Source of the DNA: Drosophila pseudoobscura
Lineage: Eukaryota > Arthropoda > Insecta > Diptera > Drosophilidae
Direction: 5' to 3'
DNA: 64,000 nt
NCBI RefSeq assembly: GCF_009870125.1
Contig: NC_046683.1
Coordinates: 6,200,001-6,264,000 of the forward strand
Shown here: one piece after another, positions 1 to 11,813 of the stretch
Numbering within the stretch: the stretch's first letter is position 1
Layout: the number at the start of each line of letters is the position of its first letter
The notes under the pieces: generated by a model
Databases searched by the model: none
The model's input: only the letters and a program-made list of their open reading frames with translations
What the model was told of the DNA's origin: nothing
Program-made: the position numbers and the translations under genes

Positions 1-1653
1 TATTTTGTTCACTTCTTCTCTACGGACAGACACATACGCTCAGCGCATTTTGCATGGCGGTACATTTTTTAATTTCCGCTTTAAATGAAAACCACTTTCC
101 TGGCAAACGCCAGAGGACAACACAAATACCAACACCAGAGAAAATACCAGAACAAACACGAGTGGGCAGGGCGCCACAAAAACCAAAATTGCCATCAAGG
201 GCCTGTGATGCAACAATTGCACGAGTATTCGACGGACAGCTCCCTGCGGTGGATGCAATGGCCACTCAGGAGAGCACGGAGAGCAATGGAAAGAAATCGC
301 TGAACCTAAGATGGGGTCGGAGCGGAGGAGCCGTGATGCAAATGCAAGGTACCAAAATGTGCATTTGTCTTGGGACCTGCTCTCACAGTTGGTATTTCAA
401 TTCGGGGAGTCACATATACCAGTGCAGGTACACCAACAGTGGCACACCAGCACACACCCACTGAGGTACACAGTTGGAACACACTTGAGCACGTAGAGAA
501 TGCTAAAGCGAACCGATTTTTGGGGTAGGAGACGCGGGGGATGGCAATCCAAATGGCAGTCCCCAATTCTGGCCCGATCCCCATCTACCAACAACAGCAT
601 CAACACGAACAACACCAACACCAACGCCAACAACAGCAACAACAACAACAACAACAGAACTCGATTAGTGCTGCAGTTGCTGTTGACAATGCATTTGCCT
701 TACATGTTTAATGATGTATTTACCTTGGCCAACTAAACTGAACCGCCCCGAACAATGCCATGCCCCCCAAGACCGTACTCATACGACACCCACGCCCACA
801 CCCACACCCACAACCAAAACCAAACGCAAACCCACACCCAGACCGAGACCCTCAACCAGATTCCGACCAAACCCATCTCGGACTTCGAGTGCAGCGTTCG
901 ATTCTGATTTCCAGCACAATTGAAGTGGGAATGGGGTTGAGCAGGGACCGAGGCTGTGTTCGCCCTGATTGCAACCGTGCAAAGTGCCAACACCTTACTG
1001 AACAGTCCCTTAACTGACCTCACTCTCTGCACCCGGTTCCACTGTCAAAGCGATAGCAACAGCCACTGCCACGGCCCACCCCCTGTCCAACCCCTACAGA
1101 AGGCCCAGAACCCCACCCCCACCCCCAACACAATCCATTCCTCTTCAAAATTCAACTGCAGTTGACGTGAATTGTTCAGTTTGAAATCTATGATTGCAGC
1201 TATAGCTGCTTACAGAGACAGAGACAGAGATAGATAGATAGAGAGTCAGAGCGAGAAAGAGGAAGAATTAGACGGAGATGGCACACATGCAAGGGCGGTA
1301 GAGAGTTGGGGGCGTGCCAGAGCGCTAGGAGCAACTGGACATGCATAAATTTCTGACTTGCTGCCAGCCATTTAAGTGGAAAATGGAACATTTCGAAGCC
1401 TGCAGCAGTAGCAACAGGAGAAATAGCAGTAGCAGCCATGAGTTCGAAATCAGCAGGAGCTGCATCAACTAAAGACAAAAGGGGCCCGGAGTGAAGGCAT
1501 CTTTACAAAACCATGCGGCAGGTCCCATGTCCAGGTGGGGGCGGTGGATGAACGAACTGCGGGGATCAAACGCATGATGCACATGGCATATTGATTGTTT
1601 ATTGCTTATTGAAATTGATTACCATAAATTGATTGTGTGGATGTTTTTCTGAA
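1..1653. other. non-coding stretch with simple repeats
   Basis: No supportable gene is visible. The stretch holds a CAA/CAACAG microsatellite at about 590-660 and an ACACCC-type repeat at about 779-850. GA-rich and TAGA tracts lie near 1215-1265. Open frames here are short, driven by low complexity, and lack promoter or splice context. Confidence 0.6.
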
Positions 1654-1822
1654 AGCTAAGTGCGTGTGCACTCAGACGTCCCCTTACCACCACATAAATC
1701 TATAAAACAGAGACTCATACGAAGACAATCGCTCCAAGGAGACCAGGAGGAGAGCCAAGTTCCTAAAAGCTCAATTAATAATTAAGTGAAACCACTACAG
1801 AACCGTTGATTTTACCAATCGA
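1654..1822 (+). promoter_or_regulatory. TATA-bearing duplicated block, copy 1
   Basis: A TATA box (TATAAAACAG) sits at 1701-1710, preceded by a shared block that begins AGCTAAGTGCGTGTG. The same block recurs at 4594-4744 with many substitutions, again with the TATA box intact. It lies upstream of a small plus-strand ORF at 1920, so it may be the promoter of that transcript. That link is inferred from order and spacing only. Confidence 0.5.
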
Positions 1823-1919
1823 ATTGGTTCGGAATCCTTTCCGGGTGTGAAAAACGCACGTTCATTTTTTCATTCGAGCACAATCTGAAATCTGCAACTA
1901 GAACCTTTCCGGATATCTA

Positions 1920-2084
1920 ATGCTAATGGACAGACAGGTGGGGAGCGTGGAGAACAGAGAGAACCCCAGAAAGAAGACACCTTGTGAATATCAAAGAGTG
2001 GCGTGGCCATACGGAAAGAAGCATGAACTATACTTACATCAGAGCCCCGAATTCTATGATAATTTACAGGAGTATAAGAAATAA
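1920..2084 (+). CDS. small ORF in duplication unit 1 (54 aa), unrecognised
   Basis: ATG at 1920 opens a 54-codon frame that starts MLMDRQVGSVENRE and ends FYDNLQEYKK. It has no signal peptide or membrane segment and is basic and polar, with an aromatic-rich second half (YQRVAWPYGKKHELYLHQ). A TATA box lies 219 bases upstream. The twin at 3318-3470 keeps the frame despite a 12-base deletion, which suggests past coding use. Most base differences between the twins change amino acids, however, so constraint is weak. It could also be a non-coding transcript or a relic 3' exon. No family is recognised. Confidence 0.35.
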   Translation: MLMDRQVGSVENRENPRKKTPCEYQRVAWPYGKKHELYLHQSPEFYDNLQEYKK

Positions 2085-2251
2085 TCCTAAGTGCATTGGT
2101 ACATCGAAGAATGGTCAGTATCGCATAAATCCTATCTATCCGAACTTCTCTATAGAATGTCCCGTCTTTCGTAATTTAGTCCGTAATTAATTAAGGAAGC
2201 CGAAAGTGCATACATGTGTGCAACATTAAAAACAATATTTTTAACCAGACC

Positions 2252-2330
2252 ATCGATTTTATTTATTCTCTCATGTAGTTGTCGATTTATTTATTATCAT
2301 CGATTTTATTTATTCTCTCATGTAGTTGTC
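2252..2330 (-). repeat. 32-nt duplication of the gene's 3' end
   Basis: The 32-nt segment ATCGATTTTATTTATTCTCT... is present at 2252-2283 and again at 2299-2330. On the minus strand the second copy carries the last codons, stop and poly(A) signal of the adjacent gene. The first copy is therefore an untranslated echo just downstream. Duplication unit 2 has only one copy, so this arose after, or was lost since, the larger duplication. Confidence 0.85.
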
Positions 2331-2795
2331 AAAATATTCGCTGATCTCACGGAACAGGCGATGGATCTCCTGGCTAACGGCACTGTGATCCATGGCAGTC
2401 TCAGCGTTGTGTCCCTGCCGGTTGAGGGCGAGCTTCCTGTTGACGGCATTTGTAAACTCGATAAGGAGGTCCAAATAACCTTCAAGGCGTTGATGGAAGT
2501 TCTCCATATTTAGTCCGGCACGCTCCGCATCTGCACGATTTTGCTCCACAGTGGTTCTGACTTGAAACAGGGCCCTATACAGTTCACTATCACTCAACTC
2601 ATCGTTCTCTACGATTGGTTCTTCGTTCTGGTGGAGGTCCTGGTCGTGGTCGTGGTCCTGGTTCTGGTTCTGGTCCTGGTTTTGGTCCTGGTTTTGGTCC
2701 TGGTTTTGGTCCTGGTCCTGGTTTTGGTCCTGGTTTTGGTCCTGGTCCTCCTTGTCCCAGGCCAATGGCTTGTCGTCGCGTATAAATGGTGGCAT
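2310..2795 (-). CDS. Asp/Gln/Asn-repeat protein, copy 1 (161 aa)
   Basis: The protein begins MPPFIRDDKPLAWDKED. It then has a low-complexity tract of alternating DQ/NQ (about residues 17-55) closing with DHDHDQDLHQNEE, and a conserved, predicted helical C-terminal half (about 65-161; SDSELYRALFQVRTTVEQ through FREISEYFDNYMRE). There is no signal peptide or membrane segment, so it is probably soluble. A 5' UTR intron is likely at 2944-2834, with GTGAGT donor, TTTTAG acceptor and the A/T homopolymer inside it. The stop codon TAA overlaps an AATAAA signal. The paralogue at 3649-4098 differs by a 36-nt repeat contraction and a few substitutions. No family is recognised. Both copies stay open, which supports real coding. 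Confidence 0.75.
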   Translation of the reverse strand: MPPFIRDDKPLAWDKEDQDQNQDQNQDQDQNQDQNQDQNQDQNQNQDHDHDQDLHQNEEPIVENDELSDSELYRALFQVRTTVEQNRADAERAGLNMENFHQRLEGYLDLLIEFTNAVNRKLALNRQGHNAETAMDHSAVSQEIHRLFREISEYFDNYMRE

Positions 2796-3317
2796 TTCTC
2801 TCAGGGCGTTTGTGCTCCCTAGTAGTTTTAATTCTAAAATTAATATCGGTAGAGCCGTATGAAAAAATGTTAAAAAAAAATAAAAAAATTAAAAAAAAAA
2901 AATAAAAAAAAAAAAAAATATTGAAAAACGAGACGTCTACTCACTTGAGAAAACAAATTGTTAATGATAAAAACTCAGTCGGTACTTTCACTGAGAGCTG
3001 TATTCCTGAAAGCATGGCCTACCAAGTGCCACTATTTACAGAAGTCTCAGTAGCTTCTTCGAAAGTAGTCCTATCAATCAAAACTATTTGGTAACGAAAC
3101 GATGTTGCTTGCTTTGCTCGTATAATAAGAATTACCTTTTAAAGATGTTATCGATTCCTTTTAAAAGCCTGAAGATCTGAAGGTCCAAAGATTTTTGGTG
3201 TTTTAACATTTAAGCGTTTTCTTTTTACATCACCCTTTCCGGGTGTGAAAAACGCAGGTTCAGTTTTTCATTCGAGCACAATCTGCAATCTGCAACTAGA
3301 ACCTTTCCGGATATCTA

Positions 3318-3470
3318 ATGCTAATAGACAGACAGGTGCGGAGCGTGGAGAACAGAGAGAAGACACCTTGCGAATATCAAAGAGTGGCGGGGCCATACGG
3401 AAGGAAGCATGAACTATACTTGCATCAGAGCCCCGCATTCTATGATAATTTACAGGAGTATAAGAAATAA
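3318..3470 (+). CDS. small ORF in duplication unit 2 (50 aa), unrecognised
   Basis: This is the twin of the ORF at 1920-2084. It starts MLIDRQVRSVENREK and ends FYDNLQEYKK, four residues shorter because of an in-frame 12-base deletion. Relative to the twin I count about five amino-acid changes and two silent changes. The TATA block that precedes copy 1 is missing here, so this copy may not be transcribed from an equivalent promoter. Function unknown. Confidence 0.3.
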   Translation: MLIDRQVRSVENREKTPCEYQRVAGPYGRKHELYLHQSPAFYDNLQEYKK

Positions 3471-3648
3471 TCCTAAGTGCATTGGTACATCGAAGAATAG
3501 TCAGTACTGCCTAAAACCTATCTATCGGAAGTGCTCTATAGAATGACCCGTCTTCCGTAATTTAGTCCGTAATTAATTAAGGAAGCCGAAAGTGCATACA
3601 TGTGTGCAACATTAAAAACAATATTTTTAACCAGACCATCGATTTTAT

Positions 3649-4098
3649 TTATTCTCTCATGTAGTTGTCAAAATATTCGCTGATCTCACGGAACAGGCGA
3701 TGGATCTGCTGGCTAACGGCACTGTGATCCATGGCAGTCTCAGCGGTGTGTCCCTGACGGTTGAGGGCGAGCTTCCTGTTGACGGCATTTGTAAACTCGA
3801 TAAGGAGGTCCGAATAAGCTTCAAGGCGTTGATGGAAGCTCTCCATATTTAGTCCGGCACGCTCCGCATCTGCACGATTTTGCTCCACAGTGGTTCTGAC
3901 TTGAAACAGGGTCCTATATAGTTCACTATCACTCAACTCATCGTTCTCTACGATTGGTTCTTCGTTCTGGTGGAGGTCCTGGTCGTGGTCGTGGTCCTGG
4001 TTCTGGTTCTGGTCCTGGTTTTGGTCCTGGTCCTGGTTTTGGTCCTGGTCCTCCTTGTCCCAGGCCAATGGCTTGTCGTCGCGTATAAATGGTGGCAT
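3649..4098 (-). CDS. Asp/Gln/Asn-repeat protein, copy 2 (149 aa)
   Basis: This is the paralogue of the 2310-2795 gene, with the same N-terminus (MPPFIRDDKPLAWDKED) and a helical C-terminal half. The DQ/NQ tract is 12 residues shorter. Substitutions include RALFQ to RTLFQ, ENFHQRLEGYLD to ESFHQRLEAYSD and SQEI to SQQI. A 5' UTR intron is likely at 4238-4137 (GTGAGT...TTTTAG) with an A-rich core. The stop TAA again overlaps AATAAA. The copy is intact. The two genes lie head-to-tail on the minus strand, about 850 bp apart, and could share regulation. No recognised domain. Confidence 0.75.
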   Translation of the reverse strand: MPPFIRDDKPLAWDKEDQDQNQDQDQNQDQNQNQDHDHDQDLHQNEEPIVENDELSDSELYRTLFQVRTTVEQNRADAERAGLNMESFHQRLEAYSDLLIEFTNAVNRKLALNRQGHTAETAMDHSAVSQQIHRLFREISEYFDNYMRE

Positions 4099-4593
4099 TT
4101 CTCTCAGGGCGTTTGTGCTCCCTAGTAGTTTTAATTCTAAAATTAATATCGGTAGAGCCGTATGAAAAAATGTTAAAAAAAATAAATAAAAAAAATTTTA
4201 AAAAAATAAAAATATTGAAAAACGAGACGTCTACTCACTTGAGAAAACAAATTGTTTATGATAAAAACTCAGTCGGTACTTTCACTGAGAGCTGTATTCC
4301 TGAAAGCATGGCCTACCAAGTGCCACTATTTACAGAAGTCTTAGTAGCTTCTTTTAAAGTAGTCCTATCAATCAAAACTATTTGGTAACGAAACATTTTA
4401 ACATTTAAGCGTCTTCCTTTTACATCCATCCATAATTTGCTGCAGCTGCGACTTGAAATCTTCCCATCTTAACCCATTAAAGCTCCACAATAAAAGCATT
4501 CTTCGATATTTAATTGTCATTCCGGCCATTTTCCACATCCCTCCTACCATTAACTGTCATACACTACTACTCCAATCCCCCAACCCTGGACTG

Positions 4594-4744
4594 AGCTAAG
4601 TGCGTGTGAATTCAGACGTCCCTTTACCCCCACAAAAATCTATAAAACAGAGCCACCAAGGAGATCGGGAGGCGACCCGAATTTCTAAAAGCTCAAATAA
4701 GAATTAAGTGAAACCATTACAGGACCGGTAATTGTACTAATCGA
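4594..4744 (+). promoter_or_regulatory. TATA-bearing duplicated block, copy 2
   Basis: This is the second copy of the 1654-1822 block, with TATAAAACAG at 4641-4650. No equivalent of the small ORF follows it, so it looks like a promoter left without its gene at the downstream end of the array. The order block-unit-unit-block suggests an original block+unit repeat with deletions. Confidence 0.5.
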
Positions 4745-7700
4745 AAACCAATTAACCAATCATAATACTCGTACGATCTATGTACATATGTGTCATATGT
4801 AACAGATAAAATTACATATTGCAAATAGATTTATAACAATTGAATGTCCTATTCACAAGCAGAAGTCAGAAGTTAGAAGTACGCAATCCACAATGGATTC
4901 CCACTCGTGGCCAAAACAAATTATTGGAAATACAGTGTTTTAGCCGTGCGTTTCAAAGACATTCTTATAGTTTGCATTACAACTGCATTCGTAATTTAGG
5001 CAAACCCCGTTTATTTTTAAAGCTATATTGGTCCAAAACCCTCTCCAAAACATGGTTTTCTTTTTAAACAATTTCTGTTTGTTGTTTAAAAAGTACTCCA
5101 TGCCAGTGTGCGCATGTTTGTTCATGTTTCTGTGTGCTTATGAGTGTGTGTGGAGCACGTTTTTATTTGCGCTCGCACATTTTTCCATCTTTTGCTGCTC
5201 CGTAAACAGCAGGGCAAATTCCGCATCTGCCATGTGCCGAGTGCCAAGTGCTGGAGCGCTTCACCAGCAGCCGCTTAAGGCAGCCAACTCACACACACGC
5301 ACACACCCAATACAAACACACTCTCAAACACTCACTCATACGATCAAACATACGCGCTAACGCCAACACCAACACCAACACCAAGTACACATGGCAGCCA
5401 TTCTCTAATGCAGTCCACAGAGCCATATGCAAATGCATCTCCCATTGCTGCAATTGAAAACCATCCCCCCCCAAACCACCCCTCTCCCTTTCCACAAATG
5501 GAAAACACGGGAAAAGCCAAAAACAAGTTGGCAGGCTCGTGGGGCGAATACTCGACCAAGGGGACTACCCATGGGTTGGGAGAAATACAGCGTATCAGAG
5601 AGAGTGATGCTCAGGGGAAGAGTCCGATATTCCTTTTCTGCTGGGTGTGCCACTGGTCCTCAGGAGGACCCCCTTCCCTCCGCTGCACATAAATAGCAAA
5701 TATTTGGCTTTAAAAAGCAAAGATTTTCGTGCTCAAAGTAAATCTGGAAGGAACTCGAAAGGACATCCTCTAAGAAAACTGCTCAATCTTCATCAGCGTC
5801 GTCGACCTACCTCGGCCGTGTAGGCCTCCTCCTTCTCCAGTCTGCGCCCATTTCCGCATCTTCTCGTATATCTAGAGCCATGCCAATGCCGATGTCAATG
5901 TGACTGGCCCTCGGCCGCGCACTTCATTTTCCCCAGATTTACTTTTCTATTTGCGGGGACATCGACTTGATTATCATACAACGTCCCCATTGCCGTTTAA
6001 CGTCTTCATCAATATCTTCAGCACTCGATGCTGTGCTCGGCGACGCCATTAAGCACTCAATCAGTCTTTATCAGGTTTTGACAACGATTAACGCTTCGGG
6101 CGCCAAATGCTTTTGATGGATGGCTGACTTGACTTGACGCAGGGTTCCGCTCCCATCCTCAGCAGCCCATAATCCCTATTTAGGCTGCCGGCTCACCTAT
6201 CTCTCCCAGCCCCGGCAACTGTCAAGCGTCCTACAAAATTGATTTGCAACATGGTGCTCGTACCCTAAGCCTCCCCCAGTTTTGCACTGGTTTGGGAGAA
6301 CCTCTCAACCTCAACCACATTAGGCTGCTTAGGGTATTTGGTCTCGTCTTAAATTCGTTTGCGGCTTGCACTCGAGCAATCGATTTGCTCCTCATGGCTC
6401 ATTGACTCGACTCGACTCGACTCGACCCCCAAATCGCACCGCTCGAGCCCTGTGCCGTTCCGTTTTTTTGCGGTCAGAAAGTGACCCAGAGTCAGAGTCC
6501 TGCATTGCCCAGGCACGACATCCTTTGTCATGTTGACGCTGTTAAATGTTTATTGCACTGGCACCAGGGCAGGGGTACAAAAAAGGGCAGCCAACGCTAA
6601 CGCCTGCCTCATCAATTTTGTTCCGAAACATGGGAGAACCCACTGCGATGGAGGAGTGATGGGCTATGAGGCATCAAGAAAAGGATCAATCCATTGAATA
6701 CGATAGTTTATGGGGAATAAGAAAGGAAACTCAGAACCGGTTCTCCCCATTGAAAAGCAGGGGATCTGAAGAAAAGAAAAACCGTGAAAGAATATCTATA
6801 AAGCAGATGAACTGTGTCAATTGGGGGAGTTTATAACAATCCTCGATTTCAGGTTTATATAGAGGAAAGATTTACCGTTGATTTTGATTCATAGCACAGG
6901 GAGATTCGATACTATGCCTTCGCGGGCAATCCCTTTCATGTATGAAATAGAGGATATATTACCAATCCTTCGATTGGGTATCCGAGCCATACCCCAAAAA
7001 AAATCGACCACCCACTCCAGAACGTGAGTGGATAAAGGGTTTCGATTGCCAACATTCTATTTCATTTGTGCTTTGATTTTCCCCGTTTCTGCTCCGCTGC
7101 TTTCTGCTGCCGACTTGATGGCCTTTTGAGGTTGCGAAACGATTTTGCGTGTTTAGTTAACATTAAAACGCAGCCAAATTAATTAATTAAAGCGCTTTTA
7201 GCGGCACACACTCTGATAGTCAGAAACACACAGACACAAATAAACGATGAGTGGAAAAAATTCAATAAATTTCAATTAGGAAACAAAGGGCATTGAATTG
7301 TTTGGGGGCAAAGAATGCAATTTGCAATGCACAACAAAAATATTCAATTATGATAAGTAAATAATAGAAATGTCACGCCAGCCATTTCCCTCTCTTTCTC
7401 TCCTGTGTGTCTCTCTCTCTCTCTCTCGCTCTGTATGTCTGTCTATCAAAGTCCCTGTCTTTGTCGCACTAGTGCGTGCCTATTCATATTTTAATTATCC
7501 CAATAAACCGAGCTTCCCCCAAAAATTTAATCCTTTTTCTGTGGCTGAAACTTTTGGGCACCAGGAAAGAAAACATTTTTCGTGCCTTGTCATGGCTTGT
7601 GTTTTTAACGACTCCTCGAGCCGGAGAAACAAGAGCAATAAAAATATTCCTTCAGCCAGCGAAGATATTACATCATGGTTGGCTTTTTCCTTTTCCGTAG

Positions 7701-8411
7701 CCTTTTCCTCGGAATGCGGGGTGGGGAAACTCTCAGAAGTTATTAACATTCTAAAAGGTTTTCCTAGTCGTACGTAGTCGTATATGAGGGAACTTCATCA
7801 TCTCCATCATCAAAATATCATCGTCTCAGTGCCTATCATTGTGATTATGATCCTGTTTCGTCCTTAAGGTGCGTCCTATTCACACATTCCGCCCTCAAAA
7901 CGCACACAGATTAACATAAACGAGCACCGCCAGCGATACCAAGTTACTCCGATACAAGAACACAAAGATACAAAAATACACAGATACACAGATACTCCGA
8001 TATGTGGGTAGCAAATCCCGCTGATGTCATTTCATTAGTTTCATAAATATTTATTCGATTTGTTATCGTTGTAGCTGGCTGCTTGTCGCTTTTATCCATA
8101 ATTTATCAATGTAAGCTGCAACATTTTCAGCGTCGTCTTGCCGGCGTCCTTGCCTCCAGCGCCACACAAACAGCACTCCACGCCGCCACTCTGCCACTCC
8201 TCACCGCACCACCCCTACCCCTACCTCTTCCTCTTCCCCGATGACATTGTCGTTGACAATTTTCTAATCCAATTGATTTGTGCCGGGAGGGGCCACATCC
8301 AAGCCCAGCTCCTCATCCTGGCCCTTGCCCCCTCGTAGTCATCCGTGCATAACTTGGACAGCCGTAACGCGCGTTGTTTTTCTTCCTAAATATGTACATA
8401 TGAATTTGTAT

Positions 8412-8706
8412 ATACACTCAGAGAAAACAAAGCCATTTAAATAAATTGTACACCCAATGGATATTCAATACGAATATTGAAATAATTTAATTCCGAATTT
8501 TCAATTCCGTTGAATAACAATGTAACATAATTGATTATAAAATAATTTGATATATATATCCAATTCATCAATGGATATTTTTGAAACAATATATCTATTG
8601 TTTTCGACGTAGAACAGTTAATATCGACTATTTAAATGGATTTATAAAGATACAATTTCGGTTAAACTTAAAAAACCTCCACAAACGATACTCTTTTTCC
8701 ACTGTG
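8412..8706. mobile_element. AT-rich MITE-like element
   Basis: An AT-rich block about 295 bp long is bounded by CACTCAGAGAAAA on the left and TTTTTCCACTGTG on the right, an imperfect inverted repeat. TATA-like duplications flank it on both sides. It has no coding capacity. A second block with similar ends occurs at 37528-37897. Internal relatedness of the two was judged by eye only. Confidence 0.4.
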
Positions 8707-11700
8707 TATATATTTCTATATGTATATAGAATATTTTTGACATTTTTGCGGTGACAGAGGAGGGAAGGAACGGAGGTAGGTACTCATAGCTGCTTGGGGA
8801 TTTTATTTATGTGTCGTTATGTATTTTTGTAAATTTGTTATGAATTCTTTTTTGGCTTGTCGCATTAGGAATGCAAAATTGCCTCACATACAGACACACA
8901 TTCCTCTCTGCCCTCTCGCTGTTTGTTTATGTGTGTGCAATTTCATGTTGCATATTTATTGGCGTGATTGTAGTTCGCATAGCCGGAGGCCATCAACTAT
9001 CCATCTGCCAAAAAAGAACTCACTCCACCAGAACCAGTCCACTGTTTGTACACACACACACACAAGCTGATTGCTCTGACATTTATTTGGTTTGATATAT
9101 GTACATACATATCTGTGGAAATTATCCCCAATCCAAGCTTCTCTCCCATTCGTTTGATTTCCACTACAAACATTTGCTAATTACCCAAATATGAACGGAG
9201 CACGTGGGTGTCTATTGATAGATGTTGAGGGGATTGCTATCGCATACATATATGTACTATATATCCGTTCAGCCATTAAAATAACATTTAATAATGTTGC
9301 TATCGAATTTAGCTGAGTAAAAGAAAATCAAAGGAAGAAGGAAATATTTTAATACCCCAGAATTGTGTCTTTGTAAATCGTGATTTACCATTAAAAAGAA
9401 CTCTAAATAAAATTGTATGATTCCTTTAGAGAAGAAGTATAGTATGTAAACAGAGACTTCATCTTCGTATGCGTTGAACCAATGCTACAGGCACTGTTTT
9501 ATCGATTCCAAAGTTGAGTCAAATGATGAATATGTGTATTTTAATTAAGATTCGTTGACTGGAATATCAACTTATAGAAGAAGACAGAGATGGAGCTGGA
9601 GGTTGAGGTGGAGGTGGAGAGAAATACAGCAATGGAACACTCAATTTCCATTTAGCATTTCCCAGGCAGCAATGCGAGCACTTGAAGAGCACTTTGCTGC
9701 CTGCCATTACATTGTGGTCGGCATGTTATTAGGGAGCGGAGTAGTGGCGGAGAGTGCTGCCTATGTGCAGAGCCCACTGCACCAACTTCAATTCAGTGGC
9801 AACAATTGCCTGTAATTATATTCATAGTCACTCCCCCTCCGCTCCCTCCTCCCGCTATCTATACGTGTGTGTGGGTCCGACTTCATTTGATTTGAATAGT
9901 TCGAGTAGTGTTCGTAGCTGTAGCTGGTAACTTTGTTCCAATATCCAAAATTATTATTTACGTTTCAATTGAATGACTGATAGATTGACAGGGCCAAGAG
10001 CGTGCCGAAGAGGTGGAGCTATGGAGCTGTAGAGCAGTGGAGTTGGCCAACATAATTCAGTTTTAATCTATTAATTAAGCATTTTGATTTCGTCAATTGG
10101 TTGGCCGACCATTGGCCTGCCACTGGGCACGCACGCTCATTGCCCACCCAGTCCCCTCGGCCTGGCCATAATGAACATCGAACATCGTACACACGCACAA
10201 ACAGTCTAAACAAATATTGCGGTCAATTCTTGAGGTTAATTTGTTGATTGAAACCTGCATATACTCGTGGCGTGTGTATAATTTTGCTGAATTATGAATG
10301 GTCAACGGTACAACGGGGTCTGTGGGTGAGCGAGCGGGGTCGGGTTAGTCAGTCAGTCAGTCAAATTATCAAGATTGCTCAATTAGTCAATCAATATGGG
10401 AGCAAATTGAATATGTGGCATTCACTGATGTCCGCACTAATGACAGTTTGGTGATTTTGATGGCCAATAATGCCCCTGATCGGGGAGTTCAGAAGCGGGC
10501 CATAAAGTGCCTGCTGTAGCTGATTGCTGTGGCGCGAATGATATGATACTTGATGTCAGGAATGGGCATCAGACTTACTTCCCTTCTACTTCTATGGTGG
10601 CTTTTGGGTGTGCTTCAGGGCTGTGATATGGTATTGAGGTCGTGAAAGAACGAAAGAACAGCTCAACATACTAACATGGAATAGCAGATCTAATACCAAA
10701 TACCAAAAATCCACCTTCTTTAAAACGGAAAACAAAAAACTTTATTAAATCAACTAGAGCTTACAGATTTGAAACAATCAGCACTGACCAAAGCTAATTG
10801 TTATGTCTTGCTGAGCTTTCCATTTTCTTCTGGCACATCCTCTCCCACTTACCCATGATACTTATCCCTAATCCCCAAAAATTCTCAGTAGATTTATCCT
10901 CAATCCAGTCGATTCTCCGATTATTGTGTGCCTCCATCAATACCCATCGCCATCCCTTTCCCCATCCTCATCCGCATCCGCATCGCAATCGGAATCCTAG
11001 TCCCAACCTCAACGACTCTACCCCACCCCCGAGCAGTAATCAGTAACCCGTAATCATTTCCAATGGTCCATCGTTGTTGGCATTAAAGCGGGCGTTTAAC
11101 CATCGCTGAGAGTACGAGTATCCCTGTATCCACCTCCTTTGGGCCTTCAGCCCATTGCTGGCCAAAACAAACTGCGCCAGATGCTGGCTTCCCGATGCTC
11201 CGATACTTGCTGGGATGCTGGGATGGTGGACGGTCTCCAGCGTTGGCGTTCGGTTGCAGTCACCAGACCCAAGTTCATTATTTGCGCTACGTGACCTGCA
11301 GGCAGCATTTGCCAAAACTCCCTACCCCACAGATCCCAGAAGCCAGACTCCATACTCACATTGCCCCGAGACCCCACACTCAACACACAATCCAACAGGA
11401 AGGCGGTCCAACTTCATAATTGGGATGTTGTATGTGGCATGGCCATGAGTACGCAGCGGAGTTCCCTCTTATGGAATTTAGAGTATGGAGTGTGGTGTAT
11501 GGAATGCGGCGTGTGGCGTGTGAAGTACTCGTACTGGCTGCGCTTTTATAGAGATTGCTCCCACACCGCTCAGCGTTGATCCTTGGTCCTGCTCCAGCTG
11601 CACTTGGTCACGCCCACTCCCGAAAGACAACGGCGGCTGGAAAAAAGAGAGCGGGAAAAAGTATGAGCAAACCGCAAAGTTTTTAGCGAGCGCATAAATC

Positions 11701-11780
11701 ATCTTCTTTCTTTGTTTTACACTTCGGAAATTGGGCAGAGAAGAAGGAGGCTGGTCATAAAATTGAGACCACAGCAGGTG

Positions 11781-11813
11781 TGTCCCCTGTCCCCTGTCCC
11801 CTGTCCCCTGTCC
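11781..11813. repeat. GTCCCCT tandem repeat (G-quadruplex prone)
   Basis: Four to five copies of a 7-mer GTCCCCT. The minus strand has four or more runs of GGGG separated by ACA, a textbook G-quadruplex-forming arrangement. It lies in non-coding DNA. Confidence 0.8.

Larger units (their letters stand above)
1833..4424. repeat. tandem segmental duplication, two units of about 1.2-1.4 kb
   Basis: Unit 1 (1833-3229) and unit 2 (3230-4424) are near-identical over their length. Both start with CCTTTCCGGGTGTGAAAAACG and end with ATTTAAGCG then a TTTTACATC-like tail. Unit 1 carries about 120 extra bases near 3100-3205. Each unit contains one small plus-strand ORF, one minus-strand Asp/Gln/Asn-repeat gene and one A-rich tract that falls in the latter's 5' UTR intron. 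The high identity implies a recent event. Confidence 0.9.

Noticed and set aside
2541-2822. Plus-strand hydrophobic VLVLVL ORF.
   Set aside because: Antisense shadow of the Asp/Gln/Asn repeat.
7370-7777. Plus-strand 135-codon ORF with an ATG.
   Set aside because: The first part is a CT microsatellite, codon texture is poor, and there is no promoter or poly(A) signal.
10340-10362. Possible CRISPR-like short repeats (GTCAG units).
   Set aside because: Simple contiguous microsatellite with no spacers, in a eukaryotic genome.
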